A stretch of DNA of 64,000 nucleotides from a virus, in the IMG/VR virus record IMGVR_UViG_3300010397_000041, positions 28,426 to 92,425 of that record. One strand, written 5' to 3'. The position numbers were made by a program, and so were the translations under genes. Below, in pieces: positions 47,486-55,072 of the stretch (the stretch's first letter is position 1; the number at the start of each line of letters is the position of its first letter). The notes beneath the pieces were generated by a model. That model made no database searches, was not told the origin of the DNA, and saw only the letters and a list, made by a program, of their open reading frames with translations.

Positions 47486-47820
47486 CGCAGCCGCCGGTGC
47501 TCGTCAGCGTTCGGGCAGGTCGTGAAGTGCGAGACCCACCGCGTGCCAGCTCGCTCCCGGTCCGCCGGGATCACCCGGGCGACGACGATGCCGCCGGTCC
47601 GGGTGCAGGCGACGTTGCCGGTGGGCGTCGGGTCGCGGTCGATCGGTATCCACTCCCCCTTCGGCCAGGTCAGCGCCCAGCGGATCGATGCGCGGCAGGA
47701 CTGGCACGTCGGCCGCTTCTGGCCGTACTCGGCCCGCCAGCGGGTCGTGAGCGCGTCCAGGAGGGCCGCGTCGAGCTGCGCAGCGACCTGCGGGATGTCG
47801 ACGAACAGGTCGGCGCTCAC
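47482..47820 (-). CDS. Zinc-binding protein
   Basis: 112 residues from GTG 47820. SADLFVDIPQVAAQLDAALL, GQKRPTCQSCRASIRWALTW, PKGEWIPIDRDPTPTGNVAC, VSHFTTCPNADEHRR. CQSC...CP...H fits a phage zinc ribbon seen with IDRDP. Unknown. Confidence 0.6.
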   Translation of the reverse strand: MSADLFVDIPQVAAQLDAALLDALTTRWRAEYGQKRPTCQSCRASIRWALTWPKGEWIPIDRDPTPTGNVACTRTGGIVVARVIPADRERAGTRWVSHFTTCPNADEHRRLR

Positions 47821-48191
47821 CAGCGCTTCTCCAACGCGAAGTCCCGGTGGAAGCCGGAGTGGCCGGCCGCGAGACCGCAGGTCGCGCGGGTCCACGTCGG
47901 CGGCGGCCCGGCTGCGACAAGCGGCGCGACGTCGGCCTTCATCGCGCAGCGCCAGTGCTGCTCGCCGAGGAGCCAGCCGGGCGACACGGCGAGCGCCTCG
48001 GCCAGCTTGATCAGGTTGGGGATGGTGATTGCCCGGTGGCCGTGTTCCCAGAGGCTGATCGTGTGGCGGCTGACGCTGACGGCGTCCGCGAGCTCCGCCT
48101 GCGTGCGGCCCTGCTGGCCGCGTTCGGTGGCGATGCGGGCGCCGATCGTCTTGAGGAGTTCGTCGCGCGGGTCTGGGCTTGGCGCGGTCAT
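47817..48191 (-). CDS. XRE-family regulator with C-terminal Cys/His tail
   Basis: 124 residues. LKTIGARIATERGQQGRTQA, ELADAVSVSRHTISLWEHGH, RAITIPNLIKLAEALAVSPG is a complete Cro/CI HTH. The C-terminal 45 residues (HWRCAMKADV, ATCGLAAGHSGFHRDFAL) carry Cys/His of zinc-ribbon type. One of four such regulators. Confidence 0.85.
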   Translation of the reverse strand: MTAPSPDPRDELLKTIGARIATERGQQGRTQAELADAVSVSRHTISLWEHGHRAITIPNLIKLAEALAVSPGWLLGEQHWRCAMKADVAPLVAAGPPPTWTRATCGLAAGHSGFHRDFALEKRW

Positions 48192-48709
48192 GTCAGTCCT
48201 GCCAGCCGGTAGGCGACCAGCGACCCTGCCACCGCGACGTTCAGCGAACTGCCGACCCCGGCCATCGGGATCTCGACCAGCTCGTCGAACAGGTGGAACG
48301 CCGACGCGGGGATGCCGTGGCCCTCGTTCCCGAGGACGATCACTGTCGGCCCGGTCGCCGGTGCCAGCTCGCCGAGCGGGACCGCGCCGTACGCGAGCTC
48401 GACGCCGACGACCCGGGAGCCCGCCGCCCGGGCGCCGGCGATCCAGGCGAGCACGGACGGCTGCAGGTCCGCCAGGTCGAGCGCGAACTTCCCCCGGTCA
48501 CCTTTTCGCAGGGCCTGGATCGCGGTCGAAGTGGACGGGACGACGAGCCGGGCGTGGAGCGCGTCGCACGTCCGGGCGAGCGTGCCGAGATTCAGCCCGT
48601 TCTTCACCCACGGCATCGCGATTGTCAGGAGGCCGTCGACGGCGACCTGGCGGAGCCGCTCGCCGCGCAGCTCCTCGCGGCTTTTCGGCCGGATCTCGAT
48701 GGTTGTCAT
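48188..48709 (-). CDS. SpoU/TrmH-type RNA 2'-O-methyltransferase
   Basis: 173 residues. Motif 1 NGLNLGTLARTCDALHARLV (N40-R46), motif 2 TVIVLGNEGHGIPASAF, motif 3 LVEIPMAGVGSSLNVAVAGS, all characteristic of the SPOUT class (TrmH/SpoU). The knot uses SAM to methylate ribose 2'-O of tRNA or rRNA. It is short, without the N-terminal substrate-binding domain of many family members. Presence in a phage early operon between a regulator and a hypothetical gene is unusual; it could protect or change tRNA or be a moron. Confidence 0.85.
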   Translation of the reverse strand: MTTIEIRPKSREELRGERLRQVAVDGLLTIAMPWVKNGLNLGTLARTCDALHARLVVPSTSTAIQALRKGDRGKFALDLADLQPSVLAWIAGARAAGSRVVGVELAYGAVPLGELAPATGPTVIVLGNEGHGIPASAFHLFDELVEIPMAGVGSSLNVAVAGSLVAYRLAGLT

Positions 48710-49023
48710 CGGCCGGCTCCGTCCAGCGTGGCCGGGTCGAGGAGCCGCGGACCGGCGTCCTGCTGGAGGCCGGCCGGCGCCGGCCGCGGCGGGAGCGCCC
48801 TACGTGCGGCGTCAGCGCCGCGGACGGCCGCGTCCCGCTGCTGCTGCCGCAGGGCGGCCTGGGCCTGCTCGTGGCGCTTCTGGCGGGCAGCGAGACGCCG
48901 GGCGCGGGTCTCCGACGGCGGGACAGTCGTGATCTCGCCGGTCGACTCGTTGACGTAGGTGTTCGAGCCGTCGGGGATCTCGCGGCCGAACACGTGGCCG
49001 GGGAGCGGCGGCGGGGTGCTCAC
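48706..49023 (-). CDS. Small Ala/Arg-rich coiled-coil protein
   Basis: 105 residues from GTG 49023 (GGAGGTCC upstream). STPPPLPGHVFGREIPDGSN, TYVNESTGEITTVPPSETRA, then RRLAARQKRHEQAQAALRQQ. GTGA overlap with the initiator candidate. Unknown. Confidence 0.55.
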   Translation of the reverse strand: MSTPPPLPGHVFGREIPDGSNTYVNESTGEITTVPPSETRARRLAARQKRHEQAQAALRQQQRDAAVRGADAARRALPPRPAPAGLQQDAGPRLLDPATLDGAGR

Positions 49024-50165
49024 GCGGACCTCCTGCACGGCTCTGTGCGCGCGCTCTGGCCGATGACTGGTCGCGGGCCGGCTGGGTGCTGGTCCGTGTG
49101 CCTGTCGTCGGTTTCGAGGCGTCTGAGGGCTTCGGTGAGGGCTGGGGCGTCGTCTCCGTGCCGGGTGGCTGTGTCGGGGCAGTGGCAGGCGCCGTGAAGC
49201 GCGCAGTGGCCGCTACAGCCGCGGAGTCCTCGGAGGTGGGGGGTTTGTCCGGTACGCGGGGGGTGCGGGGGGCGCGCGTTTGCGCCCCCCGCGGTGGGCT
49301 GGGTGGTGGGCATCGGGACCTCGTGCGCGCCTGCTCGCGCGCTGGTGAGTGGTCGCTGGGGGTGGCTGGTCTGGGTGGGTGGCTGGTCCAGCCCAAGCGG
49401 GTCCGTTGGTTCGGTCGGGTGCCGCTTCGGGGGGCCGAGACGCCGGCCCCCCGCACCCCCGGCGTCTCGGGACGTTGGCTCGCTCTGCGTGGTGGGTTGC
49501 GGGGCGTGCCGGGTCGCGCTGTCGGCCGGCGGGTCCGCTGGGGTGGCGTCGGTGGTTGCGTGGCGTCGGGGTCGGAGGGGGATCACCTTCGCGAGGCCGG
49601 GCTCAGCTTGGGTGGGTGGCTGCGCCGCGCGGGGCGCGTCGCCGCGGCTGGCGTCGTGGCCATGTCGCCGGTCGCGGTCCGGGTCTACTGCTCCGACCTC
49701 GCTGCGCGAGGACTGGTTTTTATAGCGGGCCACAGGGTGGCTCACAACTTCGGCGAGTTGGGTACGAGTGGCTGGCTCACAACTTCCGGGAGTTGTGAGC
49801 CGTTCGTGGCTCACAACTCGGGGAGTTGTGAGCCGAACTTGGCTCACAACTTCACCGGGTGGGACCTTCGTCGTCCATCCTCGGAACGCCTCCCAGCGGC
49901 CGAGGCGGCCATTCCCGCCTTCCCTCGTGTTCTTCATCCAGCCGTGTTCGGCGAGCCAGGTGAGGTGGCGGCTGAGGCTCCGCTCGGGCATGCCGAGCGC
50001 TGCGGCGAGGTATGGCCGGCTTCTTTCCAGCGTGCCGTCAGGCTTCATGAAGGCGACGACCTCGAGTGCTGTCGCTTTGTAGGTGCGGGTCGCGGTCGGC
50101 CAGGTCGCGGCCTTGATGGCCCGCTGCCATCCGGCCCTGTCGACGCGCGTCTGGTCGTCACTCAC
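49020..50165 (-). CDS. Winged-helix replication-initiator candidate
   Basis: 381 residues (GTG 50165 or 50180). Residues 15-100 are a winged helix: RAIKAATWPTATRTYKATAL, EVVAFMKPDGTLERSRPYLA, AALGMPERSLSRHLTWLAEH, GWMKNTREG. The C-terminal 240 residues are Thr/Pro/Arg-rich and disordered-looking with one Cys cluster (GCSGHCALHGACHC). Iterons lie inside codons 105-143, the organisation seen for lambda-type O proteins whose origin is within their own gene. A plain transcriptional regulator is the alternative. Confidence 0.6.
   Translation of the reverse strand: MSDDQTRVDRAGWQRAIKAATWPTATRTYKATALEVVAFMKPDGTLERSRPYLAAALGMPERSLSRHLTWLAEHGWMKNTREGGNGRLGRWEAFRGWTTKVPPGEVVSQVRLTTPRVVSHERLTTPGSCEPATRTQLAEVVSHPVARYKNQSSRSEVGAVDPDRDRRHGHDASRGDAPRAAQPPTQAEPGLAKVIPLRPRRHATTDATPADPPADSATRHAPQPTTQSEPTSRDAGGAGGRRLGPPKRHPTEPTDPLGLDQPPTQTSHPQRPLTSARAGAHEVPMPTTQPTAGGANARPPHPPRTGQTPHLRGLRGCSGHCALHGACHCPDTATRHGDDAPALTEALRRLETDDRHTDQHPAGPRPVIGQSARTEPCRRSA
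49739..49851. repeat. Four iterons with inverted partners, candidate origin
   Basis: GGCTCACAACT occurs at 49739-49749, 49774-49784, 49808-49818 and 49841-49851 (spacing 35, 34, 33). Inverted copies AGTTGTGAGCC lie at 49791-49801 and 49824-49834, so the middle two units are near-perfect palindromes. An AT-rich patch (GGTTTTTATAG, about 49715-49725) is adjacent. This lies inside the winged-helix gene and fits initiator binding sites at a replication origin; transcription-operator use is the alternative. Confidence 0.75.
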
Positions 50166-50451
50166 CGTTGACGTGCTCACGGCGGGTGGAGCTGTGTTCG
50201 GCGCCCGCGGCCTTGGCGGATTCCTCTGCGAGGAGTCGGAGGTACTGCTCGCGGTGGGCGCGGGCGAGCCGGGCCAGGGCGCGCCACTGGGCGGTGCGGC
50301 GTTCGGCGCGGGTCAGGCGGAGGTTGTCGGCGGCGGCGCGAGGCATCGACAGCGGCGGCCGGCGGGCGGTGGCCCGGTCGGCAAGTTCACGGTCGAGCTG
50401 GTCGCGGCGTTCGGCTGGCGTGCGGCCCGGGGTGTTGGGGTCAGGTTTCAT
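50158..50451 (-). CDS. Small Arg/Ala-rich helical protein
   Basis: 97 residues: MKPDPNTPGRTPAERRDQLD, RELADRATARRPPLSMPRAA, TRAERRTAQWRALARLARAH, REQYLRLLAEESAKAAG. Highly helical and basic. The overlap with the winged-helix gene suggests a replication-related partner, but no family is recognised. Confidence 0.55.
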   Translation of the reverse strand: MKPDPNTPGRTPAERRDQLDRELADRATARRPPLSMPRAAADNLRLTRAERRTAQWRALARLARAHREQYLRLLAEESAKAAGAEHSSTRREHVNGE

Positions 50452-50458
50452 CGGACGC

Positions 50459-50983
50459 CTACCGGCTCTTCGCGTCGACGCGCCGGGCGGCGACCTGCTC
50501 GCGGGTCCAGCCGGTAACGGCGGCGAGATCGGCGTGGGAGGCCTGTTCCAAGGCCCAGCGCCAGAGCACCGCGGCGAGGCTCGCGGGTAGATGTCCTGGC
50601 TCGGGGTCGGCGATCAGCTCGGGCCGCGCGGCGCGTAGCTCCCGTTCGACGTCGCGAATGTGCCGGGCGTTGATGCTGGCGAGGGCGCGGTCGAGCTGCC
50701 GGATCGCGAGATCGCCGGGGCGGCCGCCGCCAGCGGCGAGCGGCTCGCCGGTGCGCCAGTGGGTGATCGCCCAGTGGGCGTCGAGCCTGCTACCGCCGAG
50801 GCCGCCGTCGATGACCTGCAGGTCGGTGGTCTGTTCGATCTCGCGGACCCGCGCGGCGAGGGCCGCATGCCAGGCGTCACGCCGGTCGAGGACGGTCCGG
50901 ACGTAGCCGGCGATGGCGTCACCGAGGGTGGTTGCTGGCGGGTTGCCGGTCCCGACTGAAGAATCGCATGCCAAAATGAGCAC
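50459..50983 (-). CDS. Hypothetical protein with possible HTH end
   Basis: 174 residues from GTG 50983 (GAAGGG about 9 bases upstream); an upstream extension to 51208 is not protein-like. LILACDSSVGTGNPPATTLG, DAIAGYVRTVLDRRDAWHAA, LAARVREIEQTTDLQVIDGG, DRALASINARHIRDVERELR, AALEQASHADLAAVTGWTRE-like end (ASHADLAAVTGWTREQVAAR). The last part resembles an HTH. Preceded by a region with a TACTGCAGTA palindrome. Confidence 0.55.
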   Translation of the reverse strand: MLILACDSSVGTGNPPATTLGDAIAGYVRTVLDRRDAWHAALAARVREIEQTTDLQVIDGGLGGSRLDAHWAITHWRTGEPLAAGGGRPGDLAIRQLDRALASINARHIRDVERELRAARPELIADPEPGHLPASLAAVLWRWALEQASHADLAAVTGWTREQVAARRVDAKSR

Positions 50984-51301
50984 TGCGTCATTCCCTTCTG
51001 TTACTGCAGTAGGGGTGGTGCGTGCGCCGGACCGGTGCCCGCCGGAAAGGCGCCTCGTCCGAGCGGCGAGGTCGGACCGAGATGCTGAACCCATCTCGGT
51101 CCGGCGCCGCTGGACGTCTCCCAGCCTAGGGCCTTCGGTTGGATATGTCCTGGCCAGGAGGCGTGTCGTTCCGTCCACAGACGGTTCCTCATTTCTCAAC
51201 GTCGGCACGATTCCAAGCCACCGGTGGTGGCGGACTGGAAACGCGGGCAGGCTGGAATGGCCGCTTGTCGGCGGCCCTCCAGCGAGAAATGTGATAGCCG
51301 T
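50984..51301 (-). promoter_or_regulatory. Regulatory intergenic region
   Basis: 318 bases without a convincing gene. It holds a 10-base perfect palindrome TACTGCAGTA (51002-51011) just upstream of the gene starting at 50983, suitable as an operator, and a strong hairpin at 51074-51102. A transcription start for the leftward genes (origin and regulators) is expected here but no clear -35/-10 pair is seen. Confidence 0.4.
51074..51102 (-). terminator. 11-bp perfect hairpin
   Basis: GGACCGAGATG (51074-51084) pairs with CATCTCGGTCC (51092-51102), loop CTGAACC. Downstream of the gene ending at 51302 on the minus strand. No U-run, so terminator or processing signal is uncertain. Confidence 0.5.
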
Positions 51302-51781
51302 CTACTGGCCGTTTCTCACCGCCGTCTCCAACGCAGCCTCGGGAATCAACGGGCAAACATGGGGCAGCCATATGACGGCGCCTGATGTCGGCTGGGCGGC
51401 GATCGCGACGACGAGCCGGCCGCTGGCCTCGTCATCGACGGCCAGGCCCCATTCGCCGGTCAGCGTCAGGAGGCCCTTCGCGAGCGCCGCCCCCGCCTGG
51501 CCGCGCCACGATTGGAGTTCACCGCAGAACCCGCAGCGGGCCACGCCGCGCAGCGGGTCGAACGCGAACCGGTCGGCGCCCGGCAGGCCATCGAGCGTGC
51601 TCGCCGCCTGAGTTGGCGCGGGCGGCGGCGGCCCGTCGACGAGCTGTCGGGGTGTCACCTCGCGGGCCGAGCCGGCGCACGTCGCCACCGTCCCGCGGCC
51701 CTGGTGGGAGACCATCCGGCCGGTCGCGGTTACCGCGTAAATGTCGCCGCAGACCCTGCAGCAGGCACGTTGCAACGTCAT
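51302..51781 (-). CDS. Zinc-binding protein
   Basis: 159 residues from ATG 51781. TLQRACCRVCGDIYAVTATG, RMVSHQGRGTVATCAGSARE, then GVARCGFCGELQSWRGQAGA. Two CxxC groups around a beta domain (IYAVTATGRMVSHQ-style zinc motif is common in phage proteins). Unknown. Confidence 0.6.
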   Translation of the reverse strand: MTLQRACCRVCGDIYAVTATGRMVSHQGRGTVATCAGSAREVTPRQLVDGPPPPAPTQAASTLDGLPGADRFAFDPLRGVARCGFCGELQSWRGQAGAALAKGLLTLTGEWGLAVDDEASGRLVVAIAAQPTSGAVIWLPHVCPLIPEAALETAVRNGQ

Positions 51782-52032
51782 CACCCGCCAGCCTCGGTGG
51801 GCGTGTCGGCCAGCTCGCGGAGCCATTCGTCGATGAGCGTGAGGAGGTCCACGCCGAGCGCGTCGGCCAGCGCGGGGAGGCGCGGCAGCGTGGGGGCGAG
51901 CGCGCCGGCCTCCCATCTGCGGTACGTCATGAAGTGGATTCCGGCGGCATCCGCGATCTCCGCTTGCGTGCGGCCGCCCCGGTGGAGTCGGATCACCCGG
52001 CCGAACGTGGTCAGCGCGACGTCGCGGTCCAT
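51781..52032 (-). CDS. XRE-family regulator
   Basis: 83 residues: LTTFGRVIRLHRGGRTQAEI, ADAAGIHFMTYRRWEAGALA, PTLPRLPALADALGVDLLTL. Complete Cro/CI HTH. A further open frame upstream to 52194 (MDHDLFTPKTPAGPVLSTGI) continues in phase, see next entry. Confidence 0.8.
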   Translation of the reverse strand: MDRDVALTTFGRVIRLHRGGRTQAEIADAAGIHFMTYRRWEAGALAPTLPRLPALADALGVDLLTLIDEWLRELADTPTEAGG

Positions 52033-52194
52033 CAGGCACCGTCCGGGTTCTCGGTCTGCCCGTCGGGCTCGGCCGGCCGCTCGGTCAGCTCTCGTCGCGA
52101 GGCCCGAGTGGTTGTGGCCCGCCGGCCCGGGTGCGATGCCCGTCGACAGAACCGGGCCGGCGGGGGTCTTCGGTGTGAACAGGTCGTGGTCCAT
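52029..52194 (-). pseudogene. Small protein with probable frameshift
   Basis: ATG 52194 overlaps the upstream stop (TGATG). In phase with the XRE gene it gives MDHDLFTPKTPAGPVLSTGI, APGPAGHNHSGLATR and then low-complexity Arg. The +1 frame over the last third reads ELTERPAEPDGQTENPDGA and ends at a TGA overlapping the XRE ATG. A one-base surplus would give one 55-codon gene; alternatively this is an N-terminal extension of the regulator. I favour the first. Confidence 0.4.
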
Positions 52195-52424
52195 CACCGG
52201 GTCCGCGCCATTCGGGAGCGTGCGGCCCGTTCCTCGGCGAACAGGACAGCGAACCGGCCCTCGTGCTCGGCGGCTAGACGGCGGTAGGCAGCCTGCCGGG
52301 CGGCGTTGTAGACCCGGTTCCCGTCGCCGCAGGAGCCGGCCCTGTAGGCCGCCTGGGCGGCGTTGCAGCCGTCGCAGCCAGCGGTGTAACGGCGATGGTC
52401 GGCACAGCGGTGCATGGTCGACAC
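52194..52424 (-). CDS. Small Cys-containing protein
   Basis: 76 residues from GTG 52424 (GGGAGGTG upstream): VSTMHRCADHRRYTAGCDGC, NAAQAAYRAGSCGDGNRVYN, AARQAAYRRLAAEHEGRFAV. C-ADH-x8-C-x2-C motif followed by helices. A small zinc-finger-like protein. First gene after a hairpin-rich gap (52425-52549). Confidence 0.55.
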   Translation of the reverse strand: MSTMHRCADHRRYTAGCDGCNAAQAAYRAGSCGDGNRVYNAARQAAYRRLAAEHEGRFAVLFAEERAARSRMARTR

Positions 52425-52511
52425 CGGCCTGGCACCTCCCTTCTGTCTGGTACGCCCCACCCCGGGCCGCTGTGAACTTCCAGCCCGAGGCGGGGCGGTT
52501 CTTTCGGGCCC

Positions 52512-52534
52512 GGCCGCCGCGGGGGACGGCGGCC
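52512..52534 (-). terminator. GC hairpin between minus-strand genes
   Basis: GGCCGCCG (52512-52519) and CGGCGGCC (52527-52534), 8 perfect base pairs, 7-base loop. Lies between the mini-HTH gene ending at 52550 and the gene starting at 52424. No U-run seen on the minus side except the CCGAAAGAACC context. Confidence 0.4.
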
Positions 52535-52549
52535 GGGCGGATCGGGGGG

Positions 52550-52747
52550 TCAGAACGGCGGCAAGCTGCGGACCCAGACGTCGAGCGCGCCGAGTGCCGC
52601 TGGGGCCACACCGGGCCGGCCGGCGAGGACCCGTTCGACGTCGGAGCGGAGGACACCGGCCGCACGGGCGACCGCGCCTATGGGCAGGTCTCCAGCGACG
52701 GCCACGAGCCGATCCGCCAGGCCGGCCCCAGGCCCGGGCGGCGTCAC
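52550..52747 (-). CDS. Mini-HTH protein, pair member 2
   Basis: 65 residues from GTG 52747. TPPGPGAGLADRLVAVAGDL, PIGAVARAAGVLRSDVERVL, AGRPGVAPAALGALDVWVRS. Paralogue of the gene immediately upstream (VGAVADAARVSADDVARVLN). HTH-like. Confidence 0.55.
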   Translation of the reverse strand: MTPPGPGAGLADRLVAVAGDLPIGAVARAAGVLRSDVERVLAGRPGVAPAALGALDVWVRSLPPF

Positions 52748-52944
52748 GGCTCGCCGTCCAGACGGCGACGCATCCATCCGTCGAGCGCGTCCACGGCGGT
52801 CTGCCGAACGCCGCTCTCGCCGTTGAGGACGCGGGCGACGTCGTCGGCGGACACACGCGCGGCATCGGCGACCGCGCCAACGGTCATCCCGCCCGCGGCG
52901 CGCATCAGCCGGCCGGCCAGCGAACTGCTGGGTGGCGGCGTCAC
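52744..52944 (-). CDS. Mini-HTH protein, pair member 1
   Basis: 66 residues from GTG 52944. TPPPSSSLAGRLMRAAGGMT, VGAVADAARVSADDVARVLN, GESGVRQTAVDALDGWMRRR. Same architecture as its neighbour and similar to the three proteins at 46.0-47.0 kb. Helix-turn-helix type, possibly DNA binding. Confidence 0.55.
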   Translation of the reverse strand: MTPPPSSSLAGRLMRAAGGMTVGAVADAARVSADDVARVLNGESGVRQTAVDALDGWMRRRLDGEP

Positions 52945-53879
52945 AGCTTCCGCTCCCGCACCCGGCCTCCGACGGCGGGAGGGACGAGGCCGGTGCCGCG
53001 GCAGTGGCCGCACGGCGTCTGTTCGACGACCTGGCCGACCGCGTCGAGGATCTCGGCGGTCAGCGTGCCGAGGTAGGCGACCGCGTCGGCGAGGTTCGGC
53101 GCTTTGATCGCCCGGCCGAGATCGACTTTGAAGTACCAGGTGTGCTCGTCCGGCTTTTGGGTGACCTTTCGCCGGCCACGGCGGTCGCGTTCCTGGACGG
53201 GACGCATAAGGACGGGCTGGTACGGCCGACGAACGCTGATCTTGATCTGGCCGGGTTCGTGGCTGTACCAGCTGGTGTCGACGTGCGGCCACCGTGCCTT
53301 GACCGCGTTGGCGATGCCGTTCTGGTAGCCCGTGAGCTCGCCCGGAAACAGGTGCCGATACTCGGCCCGGGTCGACAACTCCGACGGAAGCGTCGCCGTC
53401 CACGTGCAGCCGGGCGGCGGCTCGGGCATCTCTCCGTCGAGGTCGAGCCACGACGACACGTCCACCGGGACGACGGCCGGAGCGGTTTCCTCGGTGACCG
53501 GCCGGTAGAGGCCGACGACAGCGGCATCGTAGGTGTCCGCGACGTGATCGTCGGTCCGGAGCTCGTAGTCGCCGATGTCGAGGGTCGCCGGGTAGCGGGC
53601 AGATGCCGCTTCCGGATGGTGCAGCTCGTAGCGGACGACTTCTCGACGGCCGGCGATTGTGGCGTGGAGGGTGTTCACGCGGCCCGGGGCGGCGTGCCAG
53701 CGGTGTTGGAGCGGTTCGAGCGGGGTTCCGTCGGGAAGGGTCCAGCTGATGGATCCCCAGACGCCCTTCGGAACGTCCGCGCCGAGATCGACGAGGCCGC
53801 CGGAGGCGTACGTGTCGCTGGGCAGGTAGTAGGCGGCCCGCCCGTCAGGCAGGTTGACCACGAAACGAGATTTCGTCAC
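52941..53879 (-). CDS. Hypothetical protein with C-terminal zinc motif
   Basis: 312 residues. SRFVVNLPDGRAAYYLPSDT, GVWGSISWTLPDGTPLEPLQ, ATLDIGDYELRTDDHVADTY, a large beta-rich body, then RRPYQPVLMRPVQERDRRG and PCGHCRGTGLVPP near the end (CxxCxGTG single zinc module). No family recognised. Largest hypothetical gene of this operon part. Confidence 0.6.
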   Translation of the reverse strand: MTKSRFVVNLPDGRAAYYLPSDTYASGGLVDLGADVPKGVWGSISWTLPDGTPLEPLQHRWHAAPGRVNTLHATIAGRREVVRYELHHPEAASARYPATLDIGDYELRTDDHVADTYDAAVVGLYRPVTEETAPAVVPVDVSSWLDLDGEMPEPPPGCTWTATLPSELSTRAEYRHLFPGELTGYQNGIANAVKARWPHVDTSWYSHEPGQIKISVRRPYQPVLMRPVQERDRRGRRKVTQKPDEHTWYFKVDLGRAIKAPNLADAVAYLGTLTAEILDAVGQVVEQTPCGHCRGTGLVPPAVGGRVRERKL

Positions 53880-54430
53880 CGCGCACCTCCGGCGGCTGTG
53901 TCGTCGTCGTCCAGCGCGATCCCCGACCGGAGCCGGAACGCCTGCATCGCGACGTAGTCGGTGAGTTCGCCGAAGATCCGGCCCAGGGACGGAACTCGCG
54001 CCCGCTCGGCCGCAGTGGACCGCTCGCCGCGGGCGTTGCGCTCGTGCGCGGTCCGGAGCAGAAGCAGGCGGGCGACGAGCAGGGCCTTCTCGGCAGCCCA
54101 GGCGTCCGCTTCCCGCAGGTGGCGGTCCCGCTCGGCGGTCTGCTGCTCGCGCAGCTCCCGGACCGTCTGGGCATGGCCGTCGGCGTCGGCGCGGGCCTGC
54201 TGCACCTCGTCGGCCAGGCCGCCATTCCTGCCCCGTAGGAAGGCCGTCTCCTCCCGGGCGGCGGCGAGCGCAGCGCGCGCGTCGTCGCGCTCCCGGCCGA
54301 GCCGCTCGATACCAGCCATCACGGTCGGCGCCTGTGCCTCGGACAGGCCGAGGAGCCGGGCGAGCAGCAGCGGCGCGTTCGCCGCCTCCACCATCAGCGC
54401 GAGCGTCCGCGCGTCGGCCCGGTCAGCCAT
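53876..54430 (-). CDS. Long coiled-coil protein
   Basis: 184 residues from ATG 54430. RADARTLALMVEAANAPLLL, LARLLGLSEAQAPTVMAGIE, RLGRERDDARAALAAAREET, continuous heptads to LRTAHERNARGERSTAAERA. Ends in GIFGELTDY-like region (RIFGELTDYVAMQAFRLRSG). Structural or scaffold-type; unknown. Confidence 0.6.
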   Translation of the reverse strand: MADRADARTLALMVEAANAPLLLARLLGLSEAQAPTVMAGIERLGRERDDARAALAAAREETAFLRGRNGGLADEVQQARADADGHAQTVRELREQQTAERDRHLREADAWAAEKALLVARLLLLRTAHERNARGERSTAAERARVPSLGRIFGELTDYVAMQAFRLRSGIALDDDDTAAGGAR

Positions 54431-54842
54431 GACGCCTGCCCAGGCAGTAATCGGCACAATCGGCGACCTCGTGATGGGTGCGGACCACGGTGCGAAGCTC
54501 CGCGTCGTCCAGCTCCTCGAGCGCGTTCTCCGCGGCGTAGACATCGCCAGCAGCAAGCGCCGCGAGCACACGGCCGACGGCCCGCTCGAGACGCGGCCGC
54601 TCAGCCGCGTCGACCAGCTCGGGCACCGCGTTCAGCGCCGCCGCGATGAGCCGCGCGAGCGACCAGGCAAGCGGGCTGGTCGCGGCGCCGACCATGCACA
54701 CGGCCCGCACGCCGACGACCTCACGGCTGACGACGACTGACTTGCCGACCTGCCGGGCGATGACGTTCTCGGCGTCGTCTGTTCTGGAGCGCACGTCGTC
54801 GAGGAGCGCGCGCAGCTCGCCCGCCGCCGTCAGGGCGGTCAC
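54423..54842 (-). CDS. Helical protein, unknown
   Basis: 139 residues: MTALTAAGELRALLDDVRSR, TDDAENVIARQVGKSVVVSR, LARLIAAALNAVPELVDAAE, AENALEELDDAELRTVVRTH. GTG start. Unknown; small overlap with the coiled-coil gene. Confidence 0.55.
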   Translation of the reverse strand: MTALTAAGELRALLDDVRSRTDDAENVIARQVGKSVVVSREVVGVRAVCMVGAATSPLAWSLARLIAAALNAVPELVDAAERPRLERAVGRVLAALAAGDVYAAENALEELDDAELRTVVRTHHEVADCADYCLGRRHG

Positions 54843-55072
54843 GGGAGTCTCACCTTCGCGATGCGGGCGGGCCGGCCGGTGTACCGCTCGATGACGACGT
54901 GGCCGTCGTGGTCGAGCTGGCGGAGAATCTGCAGCGCTCGCTGCGGCGTGACGCCAGCCGCGGCGGCCACAACCGTGGTCACAGCGCCCGCGTGGGACGG
55001 CGCCAGACCGCCGCGGTTGCGGATGAGGTCGAGGACCTCCTTCGCCTTGCCGGCGGGCTCAGTCGTCGTCAT
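54839..55072 (-). CDS. Winged-helix protein
   Basis: 77 residues: EPAGKAKEVLDLIRNRGGLA, PSHAGAVTTVVAAAAGVTPQ, RALQILRQLDHDGHVVIERY. The AAAAGVTPQRALQILRQLDHDGHV part is a winged-helix DNA-binding motif (GntR/MarR-like size). Probable phage regulator. Confidence 0.65.
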   Translation of the reverse strand: MTTTEPAGKAKEVLDLIRNRGGLAPSHAGAVTTVVAAAAGVTPQRALQILRQLDHDGHVVIERYTGRPARIAKVRLP

